Positions 16,410-27,800 of a stretch of DNA of 64,000 nucleotides are shown here, one piece after another; the first letter of the stretch is position 1; each line of letters opens with the position of its first letter. The stretch covers positions 1 to 64,000 of the forward strand of contig PAVO01000019.1 in NCBI GenBank assembly GCA_002713215.1, written 5' to 3'. This DNA comes from Crocinitomicaceae bacterium (GTDB lineage Bacteria > Bacteroidota > Bacteroidia > Flavobacteriales_G > Salibacteraceae). A program made the translations under genes and the position numbers. A model generated the notes under the pieces. That model ran no database searches and was not told the DNA's origin. It saw nothing but the letters and a program-made list of their open reading frames with translations.

Positions 16410-17048
16410 ATGAAAGATAAAATGAGCGAAGTGAAGAGTGAGGATAGAACATATCACGATTACGTGATTAAGGATGGAGAATTTATTGGTGACTTCGAAA
16501 ACCTTTATCGTGATATTGATGACCCCTGGCGACAATCGTCTCAACCCAATAAATATGCACGAATAGCGGGAATTACCCATTTAAAAAATTTTCAGATTAA
16601 AAGTGTTCTTGAGTGTGGTTCGGGGTTAGGTTATTACGCAAATTGGATTCACAAGGAAACGGGAATTGCTCCTCTGGGTATTGATATATCTAAGGAGGCA
16701 ATAGTTAAAGCACAAAAACTTTTTCCAAATCTCAGGTTTAGGGTTTCAGATGTTACTACAGACCTGTTGAAGTACAAGCAATTCGATTGCATACTTTTTA
16801 GTGAAATTGTATGGTACATTCTTCCGGATTTGAATTCAATTTTTGAACTTTTAACCAAAGAGTTCAAGGGGAAATATTTGTTGGTAAACCAGGTCTTTTA
16901 CAAGGGAACTCAACAATACGGCAACGAGTTTTTTACCAATCTTTCTGAATTCATTGAATACGTTCCCTTCACTCTGTTGGGAGCCAGTGAGTCTACAATG
17001 TCGGAAGATATCACAATAGAAACCTCTTCTATATATAGAATCGACTGA
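16410..17048 (+). CDS. Class I SAM-dependent methyltransferase
   Basis: 212 residues. The Rossmann-type motif I is VLECGSGLGYYANW (about 67-80), motif II LGIDISKEA, and the motif IV region FDCILFSEIVWYI; this is the typical Methyltransf class I fold binding S-adenosylmethionine. The opening segment with DPWRQSSQPN resembles small methyltransferases that act on nucleotide-sugar or fatty substrates, but I cannot assign a substrate. No neighbour suggests a pathway. M5 is an alternative start. The gene stands alone between gaps of more than 240 bp. Confidence 0.8.
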   Translation: MKDKMSEVKSEDRTYHDYVIKDGEFIGDFENLYRDIDDPWRQSSQPNKYARIAGITHLKNFQIKSVLECGSGLGYYANWIHKETGIAPLGIDISKEAIVKAQKLFPNLRFRVSDVTTDLLKYKQFDCILFSEIVWYILPDLNSIFELLTKEFKGKYLLVNQVFYKGTQQYGNEFFTNLSEFIEYVPFTLLGASESTMSEDITIETSSIYRID

Positions 17049-17297
17049 GTCAAAAGGTTCTTCTAAAAACCAAATTTGGAGAATTGTTGTCTTGGTTATT
17101 CTCAATACCTTAAGCAAATTACCGGTCAATTTTGGCTTTCGGCGTTTAGCATTGAGTACTAAATATCCAGTAAATGGTTATTACTGCATAGAATTTACGC
17201 AGGTCTTGTTAATTGGAATAGTTCATTCTTTAAATACCGGTAAACAGGATTAGATACCTTAGCTGGTTCTAATTAAAGTTTTAAAGTATCGCGGCCA

Positions 17298-20216
17298 TTG
17301 AGGTTCCTATCATACATACTTAGCCTGATTTTTTTTGCAGGGCATTTAAACGTTGGATTATGTCAGCAGGAAGAACGTGTGGCAGATATGCACTCGGTAT
17401 TTTTTACGGTTGGGGATGGCTTACCAAGCAATGAGTTATATGACCTGGAGTCAGACTCTCTAGGCCGATTATGGATTTGCACCGATAATGGAGTTTCTGT
17501 GTTCGATGGGTCCAATTTTAAAACGATTTTTCCGGTAGATTGCTCACCGGTGGTTTTGGGTGTTGAAAAAGGCCCCGATGGCAGACTTGTTTTTTGGACT
17601 GTTAAGGGGGAGTTTTTCTACATAAACGAATTCAATTTATCCATTGAACGGATTCCGCAGCTGGATTCCACAAATAAAAAGAGGTACGGATATGGGCCTA
17701 TTACCCAATTGTCGTTTTACGAGTCTTCTGGGTTTGTGTCCACTGCAGGACTTTGCTCACGTTTTTCGATTGATAATTATGGGAATTATAATGCCCTGGC
17801 AATGGTCAAGCGAAGAAAGAACCTGCTTCAAGTTCATGATAATTTTGGTGAACTGTGGTATGATCACCAGTTTGGGCGAGAACCATATACTCAAATTGAG
17901 TTCTATCAAAATGGTGAACTTGTTGTCAGAGATAGTTTTAAATACATGACTACCTGGGCTGGTAAGCCCATCCGGGCGATTCTTGTCGATAAGAATATAT
18001 TCATTATGCTCAATAGGCAAATCATGAAAATTAATCGAGTAACAAAGGAAATTGTGGTAAAGGATTTCCCATATTCATTTACTCCCAGCTTAGACATTTT
18101 TGAAGATTCGTTGTTGGTTATTGGAACGCATACTGAAGGGTTGTTGTTTTTAGACTTTGAACTCAATGTTAAACGAACAACAGCGAAGAACTTTACACCA
18201 ACGTCATTTCTTATGGATCAAAGCGGTAACTTTTGGTTCACAACCTTGGAAAATGGCTTGGGTATGATCATGCACCAAAAGCTTTCATTGATTAATACAG
18301 AGATCAATAATTATCCTACTTCTATGGAATCTCAAGGGGATACCTTGTATTCAGTAAATAATGATAATAGCATAACTGTTTATTATAATTTGGGACAGGT
18401 TTGGTTTAAGGACCTAATTACTCTAAGCAAGTTTTCATTTTCCAGGGTATTAAAGCTAAATGATGAAATAGGGCTGTACGGAGATGACGACCTCATAATT
18501 CATTCAGGCTTTTCGTTATCACCCAACAATACGGTTTTTGGAGAACGAAATGGAGTCCATATACTCAATCTGGATAACGGTTATTCAGTGTATAATGACT
18601 CAACTGACTATTATGAGCCGGTCAGGGTTACCCCACAACCAACCAGTAAATCAACTAAAATAAGATACAGTAATGTTGACCACCCAATTCACAACTATTT
18701 CGGATCATTTTACAACAGTTATTATTTCAACCGCGATGAAAAAAAAATGTACCTAATTGACGATCAATATGGTGTGGATATAAGAAGTGCTGTCCACGTT
18801 AAAGAAGACACCTTCATTGTTGGTACAAAAAGACGTGGATTATTGCTCATGCAACGGCAAAACATTGTAAAACAGTTGTTTCCTAAGAGCGGACTGTCTT
18901 CTATACAAGGGCTCGCGTGGCATAACGAACAACTGTATATAGCAAGCAACCTGGGCCTTTATTCCGTTCACAAAGATTTTTTATCAAAAAACAAATTAAT
19001 CCATTGGAACCCCATATTGGGTTTCGACAATTGGCCTATAAAAAACATTAAAAGCTGGAATAACAAACTGGTAGTTACGACAACCGACAAAACTATCTTT
19101 TTTGACCCTGGAGAAATAAAGTTTCAGAGAACCCCACCTAAGATTTATAATGTATCGGTGTCAACGGCTTTTGATACAATTGCTGATTTTAATTCACCAA
19201 TCCGTTTACCGGTTTCTCAGTCTAAAATTGAGATCAACCCGAGTGTTGTACATTATTCGAATAAAGTAAAGACAAGGTTCAAATATCGGCTGGCAGAGCA
19301 TGACACAAACTGGAGTTATGCCGCGTCATTACCCATAGTATATAATTCGCTAAGTCCGGGTGAGTATACATTTGAGCTCTATGCGCAAAACCGCTTTGGA
19401 GTATGGTCTCGATCACCATTTAAAATTCTGTTTTCCGTTCATGAGCCATATTATTCAACCTGGTGGTTTACGTCCTTAATTGTATTGGTTTTATTTGTAA
19501 TTGGTCTCGTGTTTTATCGGTTTCAACTAGGCCAATACCGGCAACAATCGGCTCTTAAAATAAAAACAATTGAGGCTGGTAATAAAGCGCTAAGCCTTCA
19601 GCTAAACCCACATTTTGTGTTTAACTCGCTCAACTCTGTGGTTACTGCTATCAGCGAAGACGACACCAAAGGAGCCATTCGATTTGTCAGTAAACTTTCG
19701 CGGTTAATGCGAGGCATTTTCGATCGTTCACAGTACCAGTTTGTAAGTATTCAGGAAGAGCTGGAGTCTTTAAAGCAATACCTCGAGCTGGAATCTTTGC
19801 GATTGGGAAAATCGCTGAATTACTCAATCACACAATCCAGCACGCATAACCTATCAAAATATTCGATTCCTCCCCTAATTTTACAACCGATTATTGAGAA
19901 TGCTATTTGGCACGGTGTTCTTCGGTTAGAGGATAAACCTGGAAAAATTCTAATAGATATCCAGGAAGAAAAAGGAAGTATTATAATTCGCGTTTGCGAT
20001 AACGGGCCCAGTATAGAAACAACCAGTGCTGCTTCAAAGGTTAAAAAGAACAGAATTAGCAGCTTGAGTTTAATCAGGGAACGGTTTGAACTACTTAACC
20101 AACTTAATATGGGGCACTGGAATCTAGCGCTAAAAAAACGTGATGAGGGAGGGGTAGAAGTGACAATTTGCATTCCTAAACTATTGACAGATACAAATGA
20201 GAACACTAATAATTGA
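17298..20216 (+). CDS. Propeller/Y_Y_Y sensor histidine kinase, LytS type
   Basis: 972 residues starting at TTG (17298). No ATG exists upstream in frame, and the first internal ATG (residue 31) would remove the clear signal peptide, so TTG is the best start. Periplasmic part: two-component-regulator propeller blades (for example GLPSNELYDLESDSLGRLW near residue 38), then a Y_Y_Y domain (about 635-710). One membrane segment follows at about 724-744. The kinase core is of His_kinase/LytS type: H772 in QLNPHFVFNSLN, an N-box near NAIWHGVL and a DNGP box. It overlaps the response regulator gene by 20 bases. Such kinases sense unknown external ligands; the pair probably controls secreted-protein or envelope genes. 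Confidence 0.9.
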   Translation: MRFLSYILSLIFFAGHLNVGLCQQEERVADMHSVFFTVGDGLPSNELYDLESDSLGRLWICTDNGVSVFDGSNFKTIFPVDCSPVVLGVEKGPDGRLVFWTVKGEFFYINEFNLSIERIPQLDSTNKKRYGYGPITQLSFYESSGFVSTAGLCSRFSIDNYGNYNALAMVKRRKNLLQVHDNFGELWYDHQFGREPYTQIEFYQNGELVVRDSFKYMTTWAGKPIRAILVDKNIFIMLNRQIMKINRVTKEIVVKDFPYSFTPSLDIFEDSLLVIGTHTEGLLFLDFELNVKRTTAKNFTPTSFLMDQSGNFWFTTLENGLGMIMHQKLSLINTEINNYPTSMESQGDTLYSVNNDNSITVYYNLGQVWFKDLITLSKFSFSRVLKLNDEIGLYGDDDLIIHSGFSLSPNNTVFGERNGVHILNLDNGYSVYNDSTDYYEPVRVTPQPTSKSTKIRYSNVDHPIHNYFGSFYNSYYFNRDEKKMYLIDDQYGVDIRSAVHVKEDTFIVGTKRRGLLLMQRQNIVKQLFPKSGLSSIQGLAWHNEQLYIASNLGLYSVHKDFLSKNKLIHWNPILGFDNWPIKNIKSWNNKLVVTTTDKTIFFDPGEIKFQRTPPKIYNVSVSTAFDTIADFNSPIRLPVSQSKIEINPSVVHYSNKVKTRFKYRLAEHDTNWSYAASLPIVYNSLSPGEYTFELYAQNRFGVWSRSPFKILFSVHEPYYSTWWFTSLIVLVLFVIGLVFYRFQLGQYRQQSALKIKTIEAGNKALSLQLNPHFVFNSLNSVVTAISEDDTKGAIRFVSKLSRLMRGIFDRSQYQFVSIQEELESLKQYLELESLRLGKSLNYSITQSSTHNLSKYSIPPLILQPIIENAIWHGVLRLEDKPGKILIDIQEEKGSIIIRVCDNGPSIETTSAASKVKKNRISSLSLIRERFELLNQLNMGHWNLALKKRDEGGVEVTICIPKLLTDTNENTNN

Positions 20217-20907
20217 TGACGAAGAAAAGGCCATTCAGGCTCTTGAAAATATTATAAACCTATTTTCCCTTGAACTGAATGTTATAGGCAGGGCAACATC
20301 GGTAAAAAGTGCAATTGGTTTTCTAAGTAATAATGAGGTTGACCTGGTGTTTCTTGATGTTGAGCTTCGAGATGGCTTAGGCACAGAAGTTCTTGAGCAC
20401 TTTCCCAATCGAAAGTTTGAGACCATTTTCGTAACGGGCTATGATCAATACGCGGTTAATGCCTTTAAGCTAAATGCGTACAATTACCTTCTTAAACCGG
20501 TAGACCCGGATGAGTTGAAATTAGTAATTGAAAGGCTCCTCAACGGTAAAAAGCCAGACCAGCCTGAGAAGGATAGTTTAATGGTACCTACTTCGGATGG
20601 AATTATCATTTTAAAACTTAGCTCGATCATACGGCTTCAGTCTGACAACAATTACACCCATATAATTCTGGAGGAACAAAAGAAGATTTTGGTAACAAAG
20701 ACATTGAAACGATTTGAGGATAGTTTAAGTTCGCCTGATTTTATTCGAGTTCACCAAAGCCACATTGTGAACTTCACCAAAATAACGGGATATTCTAAAA
20801 AAGAGGGCGGGATTCTTCAAATGTCTAATTCAGACAGAGTACCTGTAAGTAAAAAATACAAGCACATTGTGGAGTCAATTTTTCACCTGAGGTTTGATTC
20901 GATTTAA
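20197..20907 (+). CDS. LytTR-family response regulator
   Basis: 236 residues. The receiver domain begins MRTLIIDDEEKA, with phospho-acceptor D54 (LVFLDVEL) and K in LLKPVDP. A LytTR DNA-binding domain spans about 130-232 (RVHQSHIVN, PVSKKYK). The 20-base overlap with the kinase indicates coupled translation and a cognate pair. It is paralogous to the regulator at 3708. It converges on the minus-strand barrel gene with a 20-base gap and no obvious terminator. Confidence 0.93.
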   Translation: MRTLIIDDEEKAIQALENIINLFSLELNVIGRATSVKSAIGFLSNNEVDLVFLDVELRDGLGTEVLEHFPNRKFETIFVTGYDQYAVNAFKLNAYNYLLKPVDPDELKLVIERLLNGKKPDQPEKDSLMVPTSDGIIILKLSSIIRLQSDNNYTHIILEEQKKILVTKTLKRFEDSLSSPDFIRVHQSHIVNFTKITGYSKKEGGILQMSNSDRVPVSKKYKHIVESIFHLRFDSI

Positions 20908-20927
20908 GTGCGTGGAGTTTGTAAATT

Positions 20928-21530
20928 CTAGAGCTTAAGCGCAACCCCTAACTGTACACTGCTTACATTATCGTGACCAATTTCTAAATACGCTCCTAAG
21001 GCTGGTGTTAGCATATATTTTGCTCCGGCATGCACCCCAGCGATTAGCCCAAAATCGGCACTTTTGCCTGGTTCATCGGCCCTGCCAGTTGGCACGTCTT
21101 CTACCCATTTAGAGGATCTGATTCTCCAACCCAAAGCAACTCTTCCATATAAGTCTAATTCTTCGGGGATTCTAATATACCTCCCCCAGTGAAAGGAGGC
21201 CCGACTTGCTAAAGAAAAATAGTTGTATCTCCAGTGTCCGCTACCTACACCCCAATTGGTGCTTGATTCTTTGGCCGTTCCATAGCCAACCATTGCTCCA
21301 ACGCTAAGCATGTTATGAAAGCCATATTCGGCATTAATCAATAAAGGTGGGAGGACCATTTTTGCCCCATAATTGGTTCCAACCCCAATACCGGGCATAA
21401 CATAAAAATTTCCTTTGACGTGACCTTTACTTTTTTGTCTTGTCTCGGTCTTGTCCAATGCCTCGGTTACCTGACAGTACCCAGATTGAACCGACAAAAT
21501 AACTCCAAGACTGATCAATAATTTTTTCAT
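20928..21530 (-). CDS. Outer membrane beta-barrel protein
   Basis: 200 residues from the ATG at 21530 (MKKLLISLGVILS); an in-frame ATG three codons earlier is possible. Signal peptide ending GYCQ, then alternating hydrophobic strands such as NFYVMPGIGVGTNYG, LSVGAMVGYG and AYLEIGHDNVSSVQLGVALKL, the last ending in a hydrophobic strand as for small eight-stranded OmpA/OmpW-like barrels. No enzymatic motif. It stands alone: the 3' end converges on the LytTR regulator and the 5' end faces a 350-bp gap before the giant gene. Confidence 0.75.
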   Translation of the reverse strand: MKKLLISLGVILSVQSGYCQVTEALDKTETRQKSKGHVKGNFYVMPGIGVGTNYGAKMVLPPLLINAEYGFHNMLSVGAMVGYGTAKESSTNWGVGSGHWRYNYFSLASRASFHWGRYIRIPEELDLYGRVALGWRIRSSKWVEDVPTGRADEPGKSADFGLIAGVHAGAKYMLTPALGAYLEIGHDNVSSVQLGVALKL

Positions 21531-21885
21531 CAATAACAAGAATTTATGAGTTTGCGAACTTAGTTTTAATCAAGCAATCTTCATGCCTACATTCCCAACA
21601 TTTTACCTCATCATTAAATTTCATGGATTTATTAGGCACATGCTTACTGAATAATTTATATATGCCAAATCGGGGAAATATTGTCGCCATACAGGCTATT
21701 GGTATTTTATTTTTTAGCTGGTTATACTGCTGAATTCTAGCTGTAATTGAGTAATTACTAAGTGGAAATGTAAGAATGTAAATCGAGTGGTCCGATTCGT
21801 TAACTTCGCGTAGCCTAGAATTGAACTGGATTACCAACCAGCCGTTGGTTTTATGCGTTATTTTAAGCTTACAACTATGAATCTT
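21531..21885. other. Divergent intergenic region
   Basis: About 350 bp between the barrel gene and the giant gene. It contains a TAACTTCG (21801-21808), one base from the -7 consensus, and an ACCAAC/GTTGGT inverted repeat (21833-21849) in the likely leader of the giant gene. A 97-codon minus-strand frame (21544-21837) shows no family resemblance and I regard it as chance. Nothing else is visible. Confidence 0.4.
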
Positions 21886-24800
21886 ATGAAACGAATATTT
21901 ACTAGCATTATCTTAATTTCTCTCATTACATCTTCTGGTTATGCTCAATTAAGCGGAACGAAAACTATTGGAGGTGCAAGCCCGGACTACACCAGCATTG
22001 GAGCTGCGATTACAGCTCTTCAAACATCGGGTGTAAATGGTCCGGTTACGTTTAATATTCGACAGGGAACTTATACAGAGCGTATGAGTTTGACGCAAAT
22101 CAGTGGTGTAAATTCTACGAATACCCTAACTTTCCAAAGCGACCCTTCAAACACGCAAATGCCGATAGTTCAATACTCAAGTACCAGCGCATTTGATATG
22201 GACAATAATACCGTTCGATTTAACGGAACCGACTTTACAACCATTAAAGGTCTCCACCTAAAAGCATTAAGTTCTTCTTATGGAGGCGTGGTCTATTTTG
22301 TTGGTACAACAGCAAATAATAAGATAACAGATTGTAAAATTGAGGGAATAAGCAACCCTAGTACGGGATCTAATTACCATAAACTTATTAATTGCGCATC
22401 CGGAACCAGCCATCAACAGACTTATACAACCATTTCAAATAATGAAATACTTAATGGTTATTATTCAGTTTACTTTTGGGGTGGTTCGTCTTCGTCTACT
22501 GAGTTTGGAAACGTAATATCTGGCAATACCATAACCAATTTTACAGGTACAGGCATCACCTGTGTTTATCAAAATCAAATTAATGTTTCGGGAAATGAGG
22601 TTGTTAGCTCCTCTACCAATCATTATGCCTCCGGAGTAGGCGTTCAGCTTAACCAATGTAGGAATGGGGGTACCATAAGCAACAACAAAATTGTTACTTA
22701 TGGCGCTACTTCTCAAGCACTTTATCTTCATACCAACTTAGGTTCAAGTACACTCCCTTTTAAAGTATATAACAACTTTATTTCTGCCCTTGGAAGTACA
22801 GGCAGAAACTACAGTGTATGGGCATACCGTTGTCACTACTTCTTATTTTATTTCAATAGTGTATACAATAATGGAATAACTCAATCCTCCTGTTTTTATA
22901 TGTATTCAGGTGGCTCATCGAGTTACAACTCAAACCAGCTAAGGAATAACAACACCTATGCTAAGAATGGTTATGGTGTACATTATGAAAGCAATACCTA
23001 CTACAACACTTACACCAGTTATGTGGATTACAACAACTGGTATTCTGCAGGAACATATCCCGTTCGTTATTTAAATAACCAGTATACTTCAACTTCTGCG
23101 TGGAATTCTGCAACCGGACAAGATGCAAATGGTCTATCTGTAGATCCAGGGTTTTATTCGTCAACCAACCTACATACCAATGCAGTTGCATTAAACGGAA
23201 AAGGGCAGGCTCTTTCGGGCTATTCGACTGATATTGATGGCGAAACCAGAAATTCGACGACACCAGACATTGGAGCAGATGAATTTTCAATTAAGGCAGT
23301 GGATGCAGGTGTTTCTGCAATCAATAACACCTACTGTGCTGGTACAGATACGGTTAAAGTTACAATCAGAAACAACGGAACATCGGCACTGACTTCGGTT
23401 TCAATTGGTTGGAAGGTGAGAAAAAACAACGGAACTTACATTGCGGGAACTGCTTATTCCTGGACAGGTTCAATTGCTTCGGGAGTCACTAAGGAAATAG
23501 GCGTGGGAACTTATAATTTTCCTTCCGATACTAATGTTTCTATTCTGGCCTATACCTATAACCCTAACTCTACTACGGATTCAATTCCTGGAAATGACAC
23601 CTTGGAAACGGGAAACTTTAAAACAAAAATGTCAGGGGTATATACCATTGGAGGGGCAAGCCCAAGTTATACCACTATTGCTGCAGCCCTTAGTGATTTA
23701 AGTGCAAACGGTGTTTGTGGCCCAACTACTTTTCATATTCGTCAAGGAACTTACTCTGGTCAGGTAACCTTGACCAGTTACCCAGGGGTGTCGGCAACTA
23801 ACCGATTGACCTTTATGGCTGACCCGGCAAACATCTCAGATGTGATTCTTACTAATTCCGGATATACGATATATTTTAATGGGGCTAATTACACAACCAT
23901 TAAAAATTTGAAAATACAAGGGACCAGTTCAAGTAGACGAGTCTTTTTTGGGCAAGCTACAACGGGAGTTCAGTTTGAGGGAAATACCATTGTAGGTTAT
24001 AACATTAATAATACCTCAACAAGCTATTCTACTGTATATAGTAGTGGTGTTGCTCATACTAAGCTTAAGTTTATTAATAATACCATTCAATATGGGTCTT
24101 ATGGTATGTATTTAATAGGAAGCTCCAGCATTGTTGGAAGTGATAATGTGTTTTCAGGAAATACATTTGAAAACTTCTATAGAATGGGAGCTGTGCTTCA
24201 ATACCTGGATGAGGTAACTTTTTCGGGGAATACTATTAAAGATAAAGGAACTTACAGCAATGTATATTCTGTTCGTATGTTGTATTGTGACCTGACTAAA
24301 TCGGTTTCCAATAACGTTATCGTCAATAACTCTACCAACTCAGGATATGGGCTTAATTTTTATCGGTGCTTTAATACCAGCTCTAATCGTGGTTTGGTAT
24401 ACAACAATATGGTTTCAATGTTGAGAAATGCCGGTGTAAGCCAAATAGGTATTTACCATGAATATTCAAATTATCTTACAACAGCATTCAATTCGGTTTA
24501 TTTAAGAAGTACATATTCAAGCTCTCATGGAATTAGTTTTTATTCAGGTGATCAAAATTCATTGTATAACAATAATGTAGTATGCTCAGGTGGGTATCCA
24601 ATATATACCAACTCAACTGCAAATGTGGACTTCTCCAATTTTAATAACCTGTACTCTTCAGGAAGTTATGTAGCATATTGGGGTGGAGCAAGAAGTTCAA
24701 TTGTGGCCCTCAATTCTTACAGTGGAAAAGATGGAAATTCAATTAGTACAAACGTAACATTTGATGCAACCGATGATTTGCATACTAACACTATTGCTTT

Positions 24801-27800
24801 GGATGGAGCGGGAACTCCAATCAGTGGTATATCCACTGATATTGATGGGCATATCAGGAATGCCAGCACGCCTGATATTGGTGCTGATGAATTTATTGTA
24901 GTTAATAATGATGCTGGACTAACTGTAGCCAAGACAGAGTATTGTTCGGGAGCAAATGCCGTTGGACTTACATTAAAGAATTACGGAAAGCAAACTTTAA
25001 CTTCTACCAAAGTAAACTGGGGAGTATCCAAAAATGGGGGAAGCTTTGTTGCACAAACTCAGTATTCTTGGACCGGGAGTTTGGCTCCAGGAGCTTCAAC
25101 ACAGATTTCATTCGGGTCCTTTTCCTTCAGTAAGGATACCAGTTATGTTATTCGAGCATATACTACATTACCCAACAGCACTTTAGATTCGAATACCACA
25201 AATGATACAGTAACATCGACTTCGTTTAAACCAGCATTATCAGGAGTTTATACCATTGGTGGTGCTTCACCGGATTATTCGACTATTGCTTCTGCGGTGA
25301 GCGATTTGAATACTTATGGTGTTTGTGGCCCAACTACTTTTCACATACGGCAAGGTATTTACAATGAGCAATTGGTAATTGCTGATGTAAATGGAGTAAC
25401 AGATACCAGCAGAGTAACCTTTAGAAATGACCCAAGTAATACAACGGCAGCGATTTTAACCTACAGTTCATACCCTGTGTTGTTTAATGGAGGAGACTAT
25501 TTTACAATTAAAGGCCTTCAAATACAGAGTACCTCAAGCAGTTATCGCGTTTATTTTGCTCAAAACTCCACGGGAATAGAGCTGGATAGCAACAAAATAA
25601 TTGGCTACAACGTGAATAGCCCTTCCACTTCTTACATAGTTATTTATTCCAGTGGTCGAGTTTTAAATGATTTAAAAATCACTAAGAATGAAATTTTATA
25701 TGGCTCATATGGTATGCACTTAAACATGACCAACAGTACTTCGAACGTGGAGATTTCTAACAACCGGATTGAGGACTTTTATTACCAAGGAGTTTATTTG
25801 GTCAATAGCACCCAGTTAACAGTTAGACGAAACTACATTGAAGATCGGGGTACATACAGCAACGTGTACAGTATCAACATGAGTAACTGTGATTACCTCA
25901 AGGAAATCTCCAACAACACCATTATCAATAATTCAACAAGCACCAGCTACGGTATATATATGGCCAACTGTAACAACTTATCCACGAGTTACGGTATGAT
26001 TTATAACAACATGATTTCCTTGATGCGAACTAGCTCCGTGTACCAGTATGGAATCTACCATTATTATTCAGGATATCAAACCGTAGCTTTCAACACGATT
26101 AACAGCCTCTCTACGTACAACTATAGGTCGTATGGGTTTTATTACTACTATGGTAATAACATAAACCAGTACGACAACAATATTAAAATGAACAGGGGGT
26201 ATGCGATTTACACACGTAGTTCAGGAACAATACAAAATTCGGATTACAACAACTTGTTTACTAACGGTTCATACCTTGGATATTGGAACGGAAACCGAAC
26301 GAATTTAGCAGCCTGGAAGTCTGCCAGCAGTAAGGATGTGAATACGCTCTCGTTGAGTACAACCTTCAAGTCAAATAGAGATTTACATATCGCTAATGGA
26401 GCAAATGTGATCAAGTCGAAAGGAACGCCAGTTTCCGGAATTACTACAGATATTGATGGAGATGTTCGCGATACCTCAACTCCCGATATAGGTGCTGATG
26501 AAACTGCTCCAATTCCTGATGATGCGGGAGTTTCTGAAACCAAGGAGATTTATTGTGTCGGATCTAATCCATTTGAAGTAACCTTAAAAAATTACGGAAC
26601 CAACAACTTAACTTCAGCAACCATAAATATTTTCGTTCAAACCAATGGCGGGTTGTATGTTGCTCAAACACCATACAACTGGACCGGTAACCTGGCAAAA
26701 GGTCAGGATACTTTACTAAAAATCGGAACCAATAATTTCCTTTCTACAACCAGTTATTCTGTGGTGGCGTTTACAACACTTCCAAATGGAAAGACTGACA
26801 CTGCTAACTATAACGATACAGCTTATTCGGCAACATCTCAGCCTGGACTATCAGGTACGTATACGGTGGGTGGAAGTAGTTATGATTATGCTACTCCGGT
26901 AGCAGCTTTATCTGCACTGCGATCCAGCAACATTTGTGGTCCGGTTACCTTTCATATTCGCCAAGGTACTTATTCGGGTCAACTGAACTTTAGTCCGATT
27001 ACCGGGAGTTCACCTACCAATACCGTTACGTTCATGCCAGATCCGGCAAACACCAGTCCTGCTATATTAACCCATAGTAGTTATGCCTTGTATTTCAACG
27101 GGCTCGAATATTTAACGGTGAAGGGGCTTCAAATTAAAGGAACGGGAGCGGGTTATCGGGTGTATTTCCAGAAGGTTGGAGAAAATACTTTGCTGGACGA
27201 AAATCATATCATTGGATACAGTACTTCCAGTACTAGTTCTTCTTATACAACCATTTATGGAAATACAGGAATTGATCATGGAAATTTAACAATCTCGAAT
27301 AACAAAATTGAATATGGAACATTTGGAATTCGCTTACATAGTATTTCGAATAACCATTCTAAAGGCTTAACGATTAAAGATAATGAGGTCACAAACTTTT
27401 TAACCACTGGAATCGAAATCCTATATATAGATGAGTTAACTATTACAGGAAATTATGTAAAAGACAGAGGATCCTACGGAGGGGTAACCAGCATTAATGC
27501 AAACAACTGTAACTATGATGTTGTGGTTGCAGGAAACGAGGTGGTTAACAACTCCACTTCTACTGGAACCGGGATTGTTATGTATAACTGTTTGGGAACA
27601 ACCTTGAAACCAAACCGGATGTACAATAACAGTGTAGTCATTACCCGAAACACCAGTGTATACCAATACGGATTATCGATCCAGTACTGTACTTATTTAA
27701 CTGCCGCGTTTAACAGTGTCAATAGTTTATCTACCCGTTCAAATGCTTATGGGGTATATGTATATCAAGGGGATCAGGTTTATTTTTACAACAACAACAT

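Noticed and set aside
17049-17297. ACCGGT-containing motifs as LytTR sites before the LytS-type kinase
   Set aside because: The two copies are over 100 bp apart, not the closely spaced direct repeats LytTR proteins bind.
21544-21837. 97-codon minus-strand frame upstream of the barrel gene
   Set aside because: No recognisable family, no signal or domain, unlike neighbouring coding sequence, and it fills the region needed for the barrel and giant-gene promoters.
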